Virus record (IMG/VR): IMGVR_UViG_3300021963_000699
Span: 1-22,688 of that record
DNA length: 22,688 bases
Strand: one strand, 5' to 3'
DNA from: a virus
Below are positions 15,061 through 21,892 of the stretch, one piece after another (position 1 is the first letter of the stretch; each line of letters opens with the position of its first letter). A model generated the notes under the pieces. That model was not told the origin of the DNA. It worked only from the letters and a program-made list of their open reading frames with translations, and did no database searches. The position numbers and the translations under genes were made by a program.

Positions 15061-15100
15061 AAATCAAAAACCCGTCATTCTTTTTGTAGAGTGACGGGTT
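15061..15100 (-). terminator. Terminator of beta-helix gene
   Basis: On the minus strand AACCCGTCA pairs perfectly with TGACGGGTT, followed by TTTTTGATTTT. It closes the 455-aa gene and insulates it from the tRNA promoter. The stem is nearly the same as that at 16605-16639. Confidence 0.9.
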
Positions 15101-15223
15101 GGATTTTTTTAGCAAACAACCTCGTCATCAATACCCTACTGGGGATTGACTAGCTTGATTAGGTTGTGATTGTGAAATCATATTATGACAATATATATGA
15201 ACAAAAATTAAAAAACAATAAAA

Positions 15224-16591
15224 TTATTTACATTTAAATATATTTTTAATTCGTTCTGTTATTGTTTTTTGTCTATCTTCTTTTTCTGGAATATATTTGT
15301 TAATATTATTTATCAACTTGATTTCTCCAATTACTGGTTCAGGTGGAACTGGACCTACTGGAGTTGGATTACCATAACAATTACTTTGTGGCCACCATCC
15401 ACCTAAATTCTTAAGCATATTAGCAGGTGATACATTTAAATTGTTTTCTTGAATTACAATATTTTTAAATACAGAAGATAGGTTAGGTAAATCTCTATCC
15501 ATACTATAACCTAAAAATATTCCATCCCAAGGTGCATATTTGCCAGGTTTCCAATTCCATGTTCCTTTACCAGTTGTTATTACATTATTATTTCTTACTA
15601 ATAAATTATGATGATATGCATAGTTTATTGCCCACCATTCACTTCCATATTGTCTTACATAATTTTGTGCGCTTAATCTTATAAAACATGGAACACTTAA
15701 CGCACTATTTTCTTCTACTACTGTATCAATATTTGTTCCTGTATCAACATAATAACACATTCCTTCAAATCCATCGAAATTATTTTTTCTAATTATTGCA
15801 CCTTTTGTATTAGCAACACTAATACCTGCCAATGGAGAAAATTGGGTTTTACCAGCGTCACCTCTAAATGTACATTGTTCAACAATACAACCAGTTGCAA
15901 ATACTTTGCCTGCTAAATGTCCACCTACTTGTACATGTACAATTTGTTCAGTATCATGTTCTGGATATCTATTGTTTCTTCCTGGTGAATGAAAATCACA
16001 TCGTCTTACAGTAGTTCCTTTTACACCATCTTTAGAATTTTTAGACAATAATGATATAATAATAAATGACGTTGCATTATCTTTACCCACATTAAATCCT
16101 TTAAATTCACAATCTTCATATAGTGTATTACTGCCAAATGTAGTACAACCTGCGGTTGTTAATTCATTACCTTTAGCTTCATTTATTTCATTATAATTAC
16201 CGTCAAATGTTATACCTTTAAATATTATATTCTTACAATCAACACTACCATCACCACCAGGTCCAACTGCTTGAACCATAATCAATTGGTTTCCATTCAC
16301 AGCTAAATCTCTTCTACCAGAAAGATGTTTAGATAATTTTAATATCGTTTTTCCTTTACCTTTACCAATTATTTTAACGCCACTTTCATTTTGTTCTGGT
16401 TTCCATCCCCATAATATTCCACTTTTCAAAACTTTTTCAGGATCATTTGAATCTATATTATTACCACCTATGTAATAGGTTCCTTCACTAAGTTCACATA
16501 TATTGTTCTCCATTATACATTTATTAATTGCATATGCAGAATTTATTGTTTCGTCGTTTGGTTTTGCTCCATATTGTTCTGGTTTACTCAT
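15224..16591 (-). CDS. Right-handed beta-helix protein (pectate-lyase-like fold)
   Basis: A 455-aa protein. The start MSKPEQYGAKPNDETINSAY followed by ELSEGTYYIGG matches the opening of the pectate_lyase_3 / tailspike fold (YGA-P-D...A-I...GTYYI). Coils follow with repeated I-x-I/N-N-x-F strands (for example DCKNIIFKGITFDGNYNEI, GAIIRKNNFDGFEG, VIQENNLNVSP). The C-terminus has a Pro-rich linker (PTPVGPVPPEPV, about 410) and a basic tail. There is no signal peptide. Such proteins bind or cleave polysaccharides, often as tailspikes; no catalytic set can be assigned. A good ribosome-binding site (AAGGAAA) and a private terminator make it a self-contained unit. Confidence 0.82.
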   Translation of the reverse strand: MSKPEQYGAKPNDETINSAYAINKCIMENNICELSEGTYYIGGNNIDSNDPEKVLKSGILWGWKPEQNESGVKIIGKGKGKTILKLSKHLSGRRDLAVNGNQLIMVQAVGPGGDGSVDCKNIIFKGITFDGNYNEINEAKGNELTTAGCTTFGSNTLYEDCEFKGFNVGKDNATSFIIISLLSKNSKDGVKGTTVRRCDFHSPGRNNRYPEHDTEQIVHVQVGGHLAGKVFATGCIVEQCTFRGDAGKTQFSPLAGISVANTKGAIIRKNNFDGFEGMCYYVDTGTNIDTVVEENSALSVPCFIRLSAQNYVRQYGSEWWAINYAYHHNLLVRNNNVITTGKGTWNWKPGKYAPWDGIFLGYSMDRDLPNLSSVFKNIVIQENNLNVSPANMLKNLGGWWPQSNCYGNPTPVGPVPPEPVIGEIKLINNINKYIPEKEDRQKTITERIKNIFKCK

Positions 16592-16604
16592 AATTTTCCT
16601 TTTT

Positions 16605-16639
16605 TGTAAATAAAAAAACCCGTCATTTAATGACAGGTT
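16605..16639 (-). terminator. Terminator of Pro/Thr repeat gene
   Basis: On the minus strand AACCTGTCATT pairs with AATGACGGGTT (one wobble), followed by TTTTTTTA. It lies about 20 nt after the 50-aa gene's stop. Confidence 0.88.
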
Positions 16640-16659
16640 CTACTATATTTTTATTTATT

Positions 16660-16812
16660 TTATCTAGTTCCACTTGGTCTTGGAGTACCAGTTGGAGTTC
16701 CACTTGGCTTTGGTGTACCAGTTGGTCTTGGAGTACCAGTTGGTCTTGGAGTACCAGTTGGTCTTGGAGTACCAGTTGGAGTTCCACTAGGTTTTGGCGT
16801 TGGTGTTGGCAT
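16660..16812 (-). CDS. Pro/Thr-rich repeat peptide, 50 aa
   Basis: ATG at 16812-16810 and TAA at 16662-16660. The product is built almost wholly from Thr, Pro and Gly: MPTPTPKPSG then units of TGTPRP and TGTPKPSG, ending in Arg. The DNA repeat unit is 18 bp (GGTACTCCAAGACCAACT). A strong ribosome-binding site (AGAAAGGAAA) precedes the ATG and a terminator follows the stop, so it appears to be expressed. The repetitive opposite-strand frame is a shadow. The role is unknown. A stiff Pro/Thr chain could be a cell-wall-like linker or a glycosylation target. It has neither signal peptide nor membrane segment. Confidence 0.68.
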   Translation of the reverse strand: MPTPTPKPSGTPTGTPRPTGTPRPTGTPRPTGTPKPSGTPTGTPRPSGTR

Positions 16813-16849
16813 AAACTTAATTTCCTTTCTTCAATTATATATATGGTGC

Positions 16850-16887
16850 AAAATAAAAAACCGTCAACTTTTTAAGAGTTAACGGTT
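16850..16887 (-). terminator. Terminator of outer-membrane protein gene
   Basis: On the minus strand AACCGTTAACT pairs with AGTTGACGGTT (one wobble), followed by TTTTTATTTT. It lies about 26 nt after the porin-like stop. Confidence 0.88.
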
Positions 16888-16912
16888 GTAATTGTTTATT
16901 TTAATTTATTGA

Positions 16913-17623
16913 TTAAAATGATAGTCTTAGACCACCAGAATAAACTACATCACCACTAAATTCACGGGTTGCCCAGTTATACTTAGCAGCGCTGAAGTCA
17001 TTGTCATACCATCCAACACTAGCAAATGGAGTCAACACACCAAATGAAAATTCAAATGGACGAGTCAATGTTGCTTTAGCGTTAACAGCGGTATAATCAC
17101 TACTTGCACCATATACCTTACCATATTCTACAGCAGGTGTAATGACAAAACCAAGTGGCAATTTCTGAGCACGTTCAATACCTACGAATGCACCCTTTTG
17201 ATCTAGGTCAATGTCAAATGCACCACGTACATATGGAGTTGCCAACTTATTTGGTAGAGCCAACTTCACACCAAATTCAGTGCTGTTTGGAATACCAAAG
17301 CTACCAGCTTGGTGACGAGTAACAGTAGCATCGGCACGGGCAGAAAATACATCCTTCCATACATCTACTTCCTTGCCAGCACCCAATGTCCAATGTGATT
17401 GATCCAAATCACCATTAGCCAATAGAGTTCCACCCAAATATACATCCGCATACTTTAGGGACTTTACTGCACCAACACCAACGAATGGTGATCCTTCGGA
17501 ACGAGCAACACCATTTACGATGTATTGGTTATTGTAACCAGCTTCCACTGATAGGCTTGAATTATCTCCAGCAGTTACAGTTAAAGCGGTCAATAGTGAC
17601 ACTAATACTAATACTTTCTTCAT
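16913..17623 (-). CDS. Outer-membrane beta-barrel (porin-like) protein
   Basis: A 236-aa protein. MKKVLVLVSLLTALTVTAGD is a typical Sec signal peptide (cleavage after about residue 18). Alternating aromatic and hydrophobic strands follow (SVEAGYNNQYIVNGV, DVYLGGTLLANG, HWTLGAGKEV, FEFSFGVLTPFASVGWYD), ending in GGLRLSF. The terminal Phe is the barrel-assembly signal of Gram-negative outer-membrane proteins. About 10-12 strands could fit. A ribosome-binding site (AAAGGA) precedes the ATG. The gene is visibly richer in G and C than its neighbours, suggesting recent capture from a bacterium. In infection it could alter the host surface, for example permeability or receptor masking. That role is inference. 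Confidence 0.85.
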   Translation of the reverse strand: MKKVLVLVSLLTALTVTAGDNSSLSVEAGYNNQYIVNGVARSEGSPFVGVGAVKSLKYADVYLGGTLLANGDLDQSHWTLGAGKEVDVWKDVFSARADATVTRHQAGSFGIPNSTEFGVKLALPNKLATPYVRGAFDIDLDQKGAFVGIERAQKLPLGFVITPAVEYGKVYGASSDYTAVNAKATLTRPFEFSFGVLTPFASVGWYDNDFSAAKYNWATREFSGDVVYSGGLRLSF

Positions 17624-17818
17624 ATTTTACTATCCTTTATTTATGTTTGTTTTTGTTAACAAATAAACTTCACTCAAAGTCTATTTACCTTAATCATCAT
17701 ATACCGATCTTCAAGAATATCAATTTATTATATAATGATTCTTGAAAATAACTATTACGTCGATTTTATAAAAATTAAATTATTTTCCCAACAATTTTAT
17801 CTATATATTATAAAAATT

Positions 17819-18292
17819 ATGCCATACGAATATAATGCAAAAGTTACAGAAGTCGTTGACGGAGATACAGTTGTAATCGATATTGACCTAGGTTTTGATG
17901 TTGTTTTTGTTAATCAAAAAGTGAGACTTTTAGGTGTAGATACTCCAGAAAGTCGCACGTCAGATAAAACAGAAAAAGTATTTGGATTAGCAAGCAAAGA
18001 CTACGCAAAAAAATTTATTGAATCATGTAAAGATAAAAATGTGATTATTCGTACTCATATTAGTGATGACGTAGACAGTAATGGAAGAGAAAAATTTGGA
18101 CGTTTATTAGGAGAAATTATAAATCCAGATACCAAAAAAATTCTCAACGAAGAATTAATTAATAATGGTTACGCCGTTCGTTATATGGGTGAAAATAAAG
18201 ATAAAGTAAAAGACCAACATCTAAAAAACAGAAAACGCCTTATTGATGAAGGCGTTGTGAAAATGTCTTATAAAGACGCTGGTATACTATAA
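17819..18292 (+). CDS. Thermonuclease (staphylococcal nuclease-like)
   Basis: A 157-aa protein and the only plus-strand gene. Motifs are VVDGDTVVI (12-20, Asp16), RLLGVDTPE (36-44 with Arg36, Asp41, Thr42, Glu44) and EKFGR (91-95, Arg95). These correspond to staphylococcal nuclease Asp21, Arg35, Asp40, Thr41, Glu43 and Arg87, so the full catalytic set is present. It hydrolyses DNA and RNA with Ca2+. There is no signal peptide from this ATG. A longer in-frame start at 17735 adds hydrophobic AT-rich sequence but no cleavage site, so 17819 is preferred. It is convergent with the tyrosinase gene. It could degrade host nucleic acid to feed replication. Confidence 0.93.
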   Translation: MPYEYNAKVTEVVDGDTVVIDIDLGFDVVFVNQKVRLLGVDTPESRTSDKTEKVFGLASKDYAKKFIESCKDKNVIIRTHISDDVDSNGREKFGRLLGEIINPDTKKILNEELINNGYAVRYMGENKDKVKDQHLKNRKRLIDEGVVKMSYKDAGIL

Positions 18293-18299
18293 AATAGTA

Positions 18300-19817
18300 T
18301 TATTCAATTATTGTAAACTTCAAATTCCTAATTGCGAGTTTGAAGTTTTTGTCTTTAATTTTATTCAAAATTAATTTAACCGTCTTTGGATAACCCACAA
18401 ATGTAGTATTCAAATCATTTGTCAATGATTGCTTTCCTGTTCCTATTGTAATTAAAAATTCATGAGATATAGATGTACCTTTATCTGGTTGTCTACCATC
18501 TAAAATATTAACACGACCAATATAATTTCCATTAACATATGCACTTATTTTAAATTTATCGGCATATGAAATTGGACCTGTTTCAATAGTTAATATTGAC
18601 AATTTTGATTTTTGATTTATTAATTCTTTGATTTTATCATTTTCAGGAATATCTAATACAAGTCCATCTGATGTTAATGTTCCTGTTACAGGTATAGTTA
18701 CGGACTTTGGAATATTTGTATTAATACTAGAAACTAATTTTATTGGTTCATCAGAAGGTGGTTGATAAGTTACATTAGTCATTTTAGTAACAATGTCTTT
18801 TACAGTTACTTTTACAGGACTACCATCTATATCAGTATATGTATATTCTTGTTGACCCCAAGGACCATTTACATCTGGCATTTCATTCTTATATAACGAC
18901 CAAATACGGTCAATATTACCATGATGCATAAAGAAAATAGGGTCATTTGCAGCATATCTTAATGTTCCCATCGTTCTATTACCGCCATAACGAGTTCCTA
19001 CCCAATCATGACCATTATTGTGTGGACCTTGTTCTAATAAACCTTGTCCAGTATTTCTATCTGTTACTGACTTACCACCAAAAATTTCAAACGGTGCTTT
19101 CAAAATAGCATTAATATAATCACTACTCATATACCACTTGGTTTCAACGATATGTTGTTTTGAATCTGCACTCACTTCATTGCTTGGGTCCATAGTAGGT
19201 TCCGCAATAGTTGGCTTTCTATTACCGTCATACAGTGCTAAATTATCAAAATCAAGGTTATCCGCACTTACCATATCCTCTTGCGTCAAATCATACCCAA
19301 ATAATGGACTTGCCAATCCAGCTTGTTTACGAATCTTAGTGTTCGGCATTTCTTGATGATTACTCCAATCCCAATATGGATAAGCAAAAGCAACACCATT
19401 CCATCCAAAATTAGTTTTTAAAACATTATCCAAAATTCTTTCCAAAAAATAAATATAACCACGGTGCCATGGTAAAAAGTGCCAACTCCAATGAACTTGG
19501 ACCATAGGAACACCTGAATCAGTGCAGTGATATGCATGTAATTTTGCATAATTTTCCCATTGAATTGGACTGTTTAGTGGTATATTTCTACGCATATATC
19601 CAACTGCACGACACAAATTCTTCAATTCGTCATCACTCAAATCATAAAAACTTTTACGAATTCTTTGTGGTTCATTTGTAAATTTAAATCTTTTACCACC
19701 AACCGCAGGACCACAAGTAGGGTCATTTACAGGTTGTTTAGATGCTGCGTTTAAATTTAATCCAATTGTACTAGTAAGTAAACCAGACTTTAAAAAAGTT
19801 CTTCTTGTCGTATCCAT
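18300..19817 (-). CDS. Tat-exported tyrosinase / polyphenol oxidase
   Basis: A 505-aa type 3 copper protein. The N-terminus has a twin-arginine signal (TTRRTFLKSG) predicting folded export across the inner membrane. CuA ligands are His94 (with Cys98 at the thioether position of plant-type enzymes), His109 and His118 in VHWSWHFLPWHRG. CuB ligands are His266 and His270 in GPHNNGHDWVG and His299 in FFMHHGNIDRIW. The C-terminal part (about 345-505) resembles the beta-rich shielding domain of plant-type polyphenol oxidases. It oxidises phenols to quinones with O2. All six His are intact, so it is probably active. It starts 1 nt after the 57-aa gene's stop. The host or virion role is unknown. Confidence 0.94.
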   Translation of the reverse strand: MDTTRRTFLKSGLLTSTIGLNLNAASKQPVNDPTCGPAVGGKRFKFTNEPQRIRKSFYDLSDDELKNLCRAVGYMRRNIPLNSPIQWENYAKLHAYHCTDSGVPMVQVHWSWHFLPWHRGYIYFLERILDNVLKTNFGWNGVAFAYPYWDWSNHQEMPNTKIRKQAGLASPLFGYDLTQEDMVSADNLDFDNLALYDGNRKPTIAEPTMDPSNEVSADSKQHIVETKWYMSSDYINAILKAPFEIFGGKSVTDRNTGQGLLEQGPHNNGHDWVGTRYGGNRTMGTLRYAANDPIFFMHHGNIDRIWSLYKNEMPDVNGPWGQQEYTYTDIDGSPVKVTVKDIVTKMTNVTYQPPSDEPIKLVSSINTNIPKSVTIPVTGTLTSDGLVLDIPENDKIKELINQKSKLSILTIETGPISYADKFKISAYVNGNYIGRVNILDGRQPDKGTSISHEFLITIGTGKQSLTNDLNTTFVGYPKTVKLILNKIKDKNFKLAIRNLKFTIIE

Positions 19818-19818
19818 A

Positions 19819-19992
19819 TTATTTTATTTTGTAAGTTACCCAACCAGTTCGGTGTTTTTCAATCCAGTCTACCAACGCTTTTTCAAAACCAATGTCTTTT
19901 CCAGCTTTTTCACTTTCAATCCATTTGTGTTTCATTATTTCATTCTTCATGTCAATAAACTTGGAATAAATACACTTCTTGGTCATAGACAT
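19819..19992 (-). CDS. Small conserved-looking protein upstream of tyrosinase, 57 aa
   Basis: From ATG 19992 the product starts MSMTKKCIYSKF and contains KHKWIESEKAGKDIGFEKAL then DWIEKHRTGWVTYKI. The Trp-Ile-Glu-Ser-Glu-Lys-Ala-Gly pattern recalls small bacterial proteins of unknown function. A longer frame would start within the purM terminator hairpin and is unlikely; ATG 19986 is an alternative. Its stop lies 1 nt before the tyrosinase start, so the two are a transcriptional pair, but a functional tie is unproven. Confidence 0.65.
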   Translation of the reverse strand: MSMTKKCIYSKFIDMKNEIMKHKWIESEKAGKDIGFEKALVDWIEKHRTGWVTYKIK

Positions 19993-19999
19993 ATATAGT

Positions 20000-20024
20000 A
20001 AAAAACCCGCCATAAAAGGCGGGT
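20000..20024 (-). terminator. Terminator after purM
   Basis: On the minus strand ACCCGCC pairs with GGCGGGT across TTTTAT, followed by TTTTTTA. It ends the second tRNA-purM transcript, 6 nt after the purM stop. Confidence 0.9.
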
Positions 20025-20029
20025 CAACT

Positions 20030-21052
20030 TTAAATAATTTTTACTTCACATTTTCCACTCTCTACATGTCCAATAATATAAGACTTATAATTTAAACTTT
20101 TACTTTCTTTTAAAAATTTATCCGCATACTTCTTATTCATTATAAATACCATACCAATACCCATATTAAATACATGATACATTTCTTCATCACTAACCTT
20201 ACCACATTTTTGTATAAATTCAAATATTGGTAATACATCCCAACTCTTCTTATCAATTATTACATTTAAATCTTTTGGTAATACTCTGGGAATATTATCA
20301 TAAAATCCACCACCAGTAATATGCGCAATTCCATTTACATACTTCTTAGTCTTGTGTACTAAAGATAAATAACTCATGTGCGGTGTCAATAATTCATCTC
20401 CCAAAACATTGTCAATTTCTTTAACATAGTCTTCTACACCGTATCGCATCTTATCAAACAATATCTTTCTAGCTAAACTATATCCATTAGTATGTAATCC
20501 ACTTGATTCAACTCCAATTACAACATCTCCTTTTGAAATATTTTCACCACTAATCATTTCATCTTTTTCTACTACACCAACAATTGTACCACTCACATCA
20601 TACTCACCCTTCTTATAAAACCCAGGCATTTGTGCTGTTTCTCCACCAATTAATGTACAATAGTTTATTCTACATCCTTTGATAAATCCTTCAATAATAG
20701 ATTCAAATACTTTTGGTTCCAACTTACCCAACCCAATATAATCCAAAAAGAATAATGGTTCCGCACCCAATACAGCAATATCATTCACACAATGATTAAC
20801 CAAATCAAATCCAATAGTATTGTGTTTATTAAACTCAAACGCAATCTTTAACTTGGTTCCAACACCGTCAACACTAGATACCAATATGGGATTTTTATAT
20901 TTCTTAATATCTAAAGCAAAAAGACCGCCAAAACCTCCAACCTTGCCTAACACTTCTTTTCTGTTAGTGGATGAAAGTAATTGCGGTAATTTACTCTTAA
21001 CTTTGTTGCCTAATTCAATGTCTACACCAGCCTTTTGATATTGTTTACTCAT
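20030..21052 (-). CDS. purM: Phosphoribosylformylglycinamidine cyclo-ligase (AIR synthetase)
   Basis: A 340-aa protein from ATG 21052 (MSKQYQKAGVDIELGNKVKS). It catalyses ATP-dependent closure of FGAM to AIR, step five of purine synthesis. Family motifs are intact: SVDGVGTKLKIA (about 60-71), GFDLVNHCVNDI (81-92), IGGETAQMPG (135-144), SSGLHTNGYSLARKI and HITGGGFYDNIPRVLP. The length is standard. A longer frame reads into tRNA-Cys and is rejected. It is downstream of the second tRNA array on the same strand with a short gap, so it is probably co-transcribed. Phages carry such genes to raise purine supply for replication. Confidence 0.96.
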   Translation of the reverse strand: MSKQYQKAGVDIELGNKVKSKLPQLLSSTNRKEVLGKVGGFGGLFALDIKKYKNPILVSSVDGVGTKLKIAFEFNKHNTIGFDLVNHCVNDIAVLGAEPLFFLDYIGLGKLEPKVFESIIEGFIKGCRINYCTLIGGETAQMPGFYKKGEYDVSGTIVGVVEKDEMISGENISKGDVVIGVESSGLHTNGYSLARKILFDKMRYGVEDYVKEIDNVLGDELLTPHMSYLSLVHKTKKYVNGIAHITGGGFYDNIPRVLPKDLNVIIDKKSWDVLPIFEFIQKCGKVSDEEMYHVFNMGIGMVFIMNKKYADKFLKESKSLNYKSYIIGHVESGKCEVKII

Positions 21053-21056
21053 AACG

Positions 21057-21066
21057 TATATATAGT
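21057..21066 (-). promoter_or_regulatory. Candidate promoter box before purM (ACTATATATA)
   Basis: On the minus strand ACTATATATA lies 4 nt before the purM ATG, like the box before the 342-aa gene. This close spacing would give a leaderless transcript; chance in AT-rich DNA is a real alternative. Confidence 0.22.
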
Positions 21067-21076
21067 TTCTATAAAA

Positions 21077-21151
21077 TGGAGTCCCGTGTTGGATTTGCAC
21101 CAACCTAATGCAATTTTGCAGATTGCTGCCTAACTACTCGACCAACGAGAC
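21077..21151 (-). tRNA. tRNA-Cys (GCA), altered elbow
   Basis: Acceptor GTCTCGT/ACGGGAC, T73, CCA encoded. Anticodon stem GCAAT/ATTGC with loop CTGCAAA. D-loop GAGTAGTTA has A18 and the T-loop TGCAAAT has G55, the same paired change as tRNA-Pro copy 1. Confidence 0.92.
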
Positions 21152-21158
21152 ATTAAAT

Positions 21159-21233
21159 TGGAGCCTGTAATTGGATTTGAGCCAATATTTTCCTTCTTAC
21201 GAGGAAGGAATCTTGTCATTAGATGATACAGGC
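21159..21233 (-). tRNA. tRNA-Thr (CGT)
   Basis: Acceptor GCCTGTA/TACAGGC, T73, CCA encoded. Anticodon stem CCTTC/GAAGG with loop CTCGTAA, reading ACG. D-loop AATGACA has A19 and the T-loop CTCAAAT has C54 but keeps C56, so the 19-56 pair is not matched here. Confidence 0.88.
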
Positions 21234-21237
21234 AAAA

Positions 21238-21314
21238 TGGCGCACCCGGAGGGACTCTAACCCCCAACCTTTCCGGTAGAAACGGATGGCTCTATACAAT
21301 TGAGCTACGAGTGC
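21238..21314 (-). tRNA. tRNA-Arg (TCT), altered elbow
   Basis: Acceptor GCACTCG/CGGGTGC, G73, CCA encoded. Anticodon loop TTTCTAC, reading AGA/AGG. D-loop AATTGTATA has T19 and the T-loop TTAGAGT has A56. G19-C56 is thus replaced by T19-A56. Confidence 0.92.
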
Positions 21315-21321
21315 GTTAAAA

Positions 21322-21399
21322 TGGTTGTCCCGATTGGATTTGAACCAACGACCTTTGTGTTATCAACACACTGCTCTAAACCAACTGAGCTACGGGACA
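21322..21399 (-). tRNA. tRNA-Ile (GAT)
   Basis: Acceptor TGTCCCG/CGGGACA, A73, CCA encoded. Anticodon loop TTGATAA. The elbow is canonical (GG, TTCAAAT). The anticodon stem has one mismatch at its base. Confidence 0.93.
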
Positions 21400-21406
21400 A
21401 TTAAAA

Positions 21407-21480
21407 TGGCGGCCATACGGGGTTACGCTCCCCGGACTTCCCTTAGACAGAGGGTTAGGTTACTATTACTTTATATGGCC
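21407..21480 (-). tRNA. tRNA-Asp (GTC), altered elbow
   Basis: Acceptor GGCCATA/TATGGCC perfect, G73 as in bacterial Asp, CCA encoded. Anticodon loop CTGTCTA. D-loop AATAGTA (A18). T-stem CGGGG/CCCCG is perfect with loop AGCGTAA (A54, G55, T58), so two elbow pairs have changed together. Confidence 0.87.
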
Positions 21481-21486
21481 AAAAAA

Positions 21487-21561
21487 TGGTAGGACTCCAC
21501 GGTAACGATCCGTGTTCTACTGGTTAAAAGCCAGTTGCTTCACCATTAAAGCTTGAATCCC
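21487..21561 (-). tRNA. tRNA-Lys (TTT), altered T-loop
   Basis: Acceptor GGGATTC/GAGTCCT with wobbles, A73, CCA encoded. Anticodon stem ACTGG/CCAGT with loop CTTTTAA. The D-loop keeps GG and the T-loop ATCGTTA keeps T55 and C56, but 54/58 is A/T instead of T/A. Confidence 0.91.
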
Positions 21562-21569
21562 ATTGAAAT

Positions 21570-21775
21570 TGGTGCTGTGCTCTCCACGCCGTCTCTGTGT
21601 TTTACTGATTGTACCGGTCAGCAGTCACTTATGGGGCCAGTTACCCATTATCCATTATTAGTGTTCTCGTCAACAGCGACGTTTTTTGTTGCTCCTTCTC
21701 AATGTTTTTTAATCTGTTACGATTGCCTTTGATCTTATCGCCGGATTGTAGTATATGGTGCATCACTAATAAAAA
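21570..21775 (-). other. Unassigned block inside tRNA array
   Basis: About 206 nt between two good tRNAs. Its minus-strand 3' end, GCACAGC then ACCA, is spaced like a tRNA terminus, but I find neither a T-arm nor a matching 5' acceptor. Within it is a 40-codon frame (ATG near 21764, ending GGG TAA near 21650) whose codons end in G or C more often than in phage genes. It contains hairpins ATGGG/CCCAT and AGCAAC/GTCGCT. It could be a decayed tRNA with an insertion, an intron-like remnant or a small RNA. Confidence 0.3.
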
Positions 21776-21853
21776 TGGTGCAAGTGATGGGATTTGAACC
21801 CACAACCTTTCGGGTAAGAGCCGAATACTCTGATCCAGTTGAGTTACACTTGC
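21776..21853 (-). tRNA. tRNA-Lys (CTT)
   Basis: Acceptor GCAAGTG/CACTTGC, A73, CCA encoded. Anticodon stem TTCGG/CCGAA with loop CTCTTAC. The elbow is canonical (GG, TTCAAAT). It is the first tRNA after the second promoter. Confidence 0.92.
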
Positions 21854-21892
21854 ATTAAAATCTGCATCTAATATTGTCAACGAACTATAATC

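Noticed and set aside
15128-15181. 17-codon frame (MISQSQPNQASQSPVGY) between beta-helix stop and terminator
   Set aside because: No ribosome-binding site, very short, and explainable as 3' untranslated sequence.
16660-16812. CRISPR-like array
   Set aside because: The repeats are contiguous 18-bp coding units with no spacers; no CRISPR array is seen anywhere in the window.
16630-16875. Plus-strand frame of Trp/Ser repeats
   Set aside because: Shadow of the 18-bp repeats of the minus-strand Pro/Thr peptide, and it runs through a terminator.
21053-21103. N-terminal extension of PurM
   Set aside because: The extra 17 codons lie in the 3' part of tRNA-Cys and its spacer; PurM homologues begin near MSKQYQKAGVDI.
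21159-21233. tRNA-Thr (CGT) as another case of paired elbow change
   Set aside because: It has A19 but keeps C56, so the pair is not compensated; kept as an exception.
21641-21880. 79-aa minus-strand frame spanning tRNA-Lys (CTT)
   Set aside because: Its first half is tRNA-Lys and the promoter-side flank. Only the later 40 codons could matter, and these are reported as an unexplained block.
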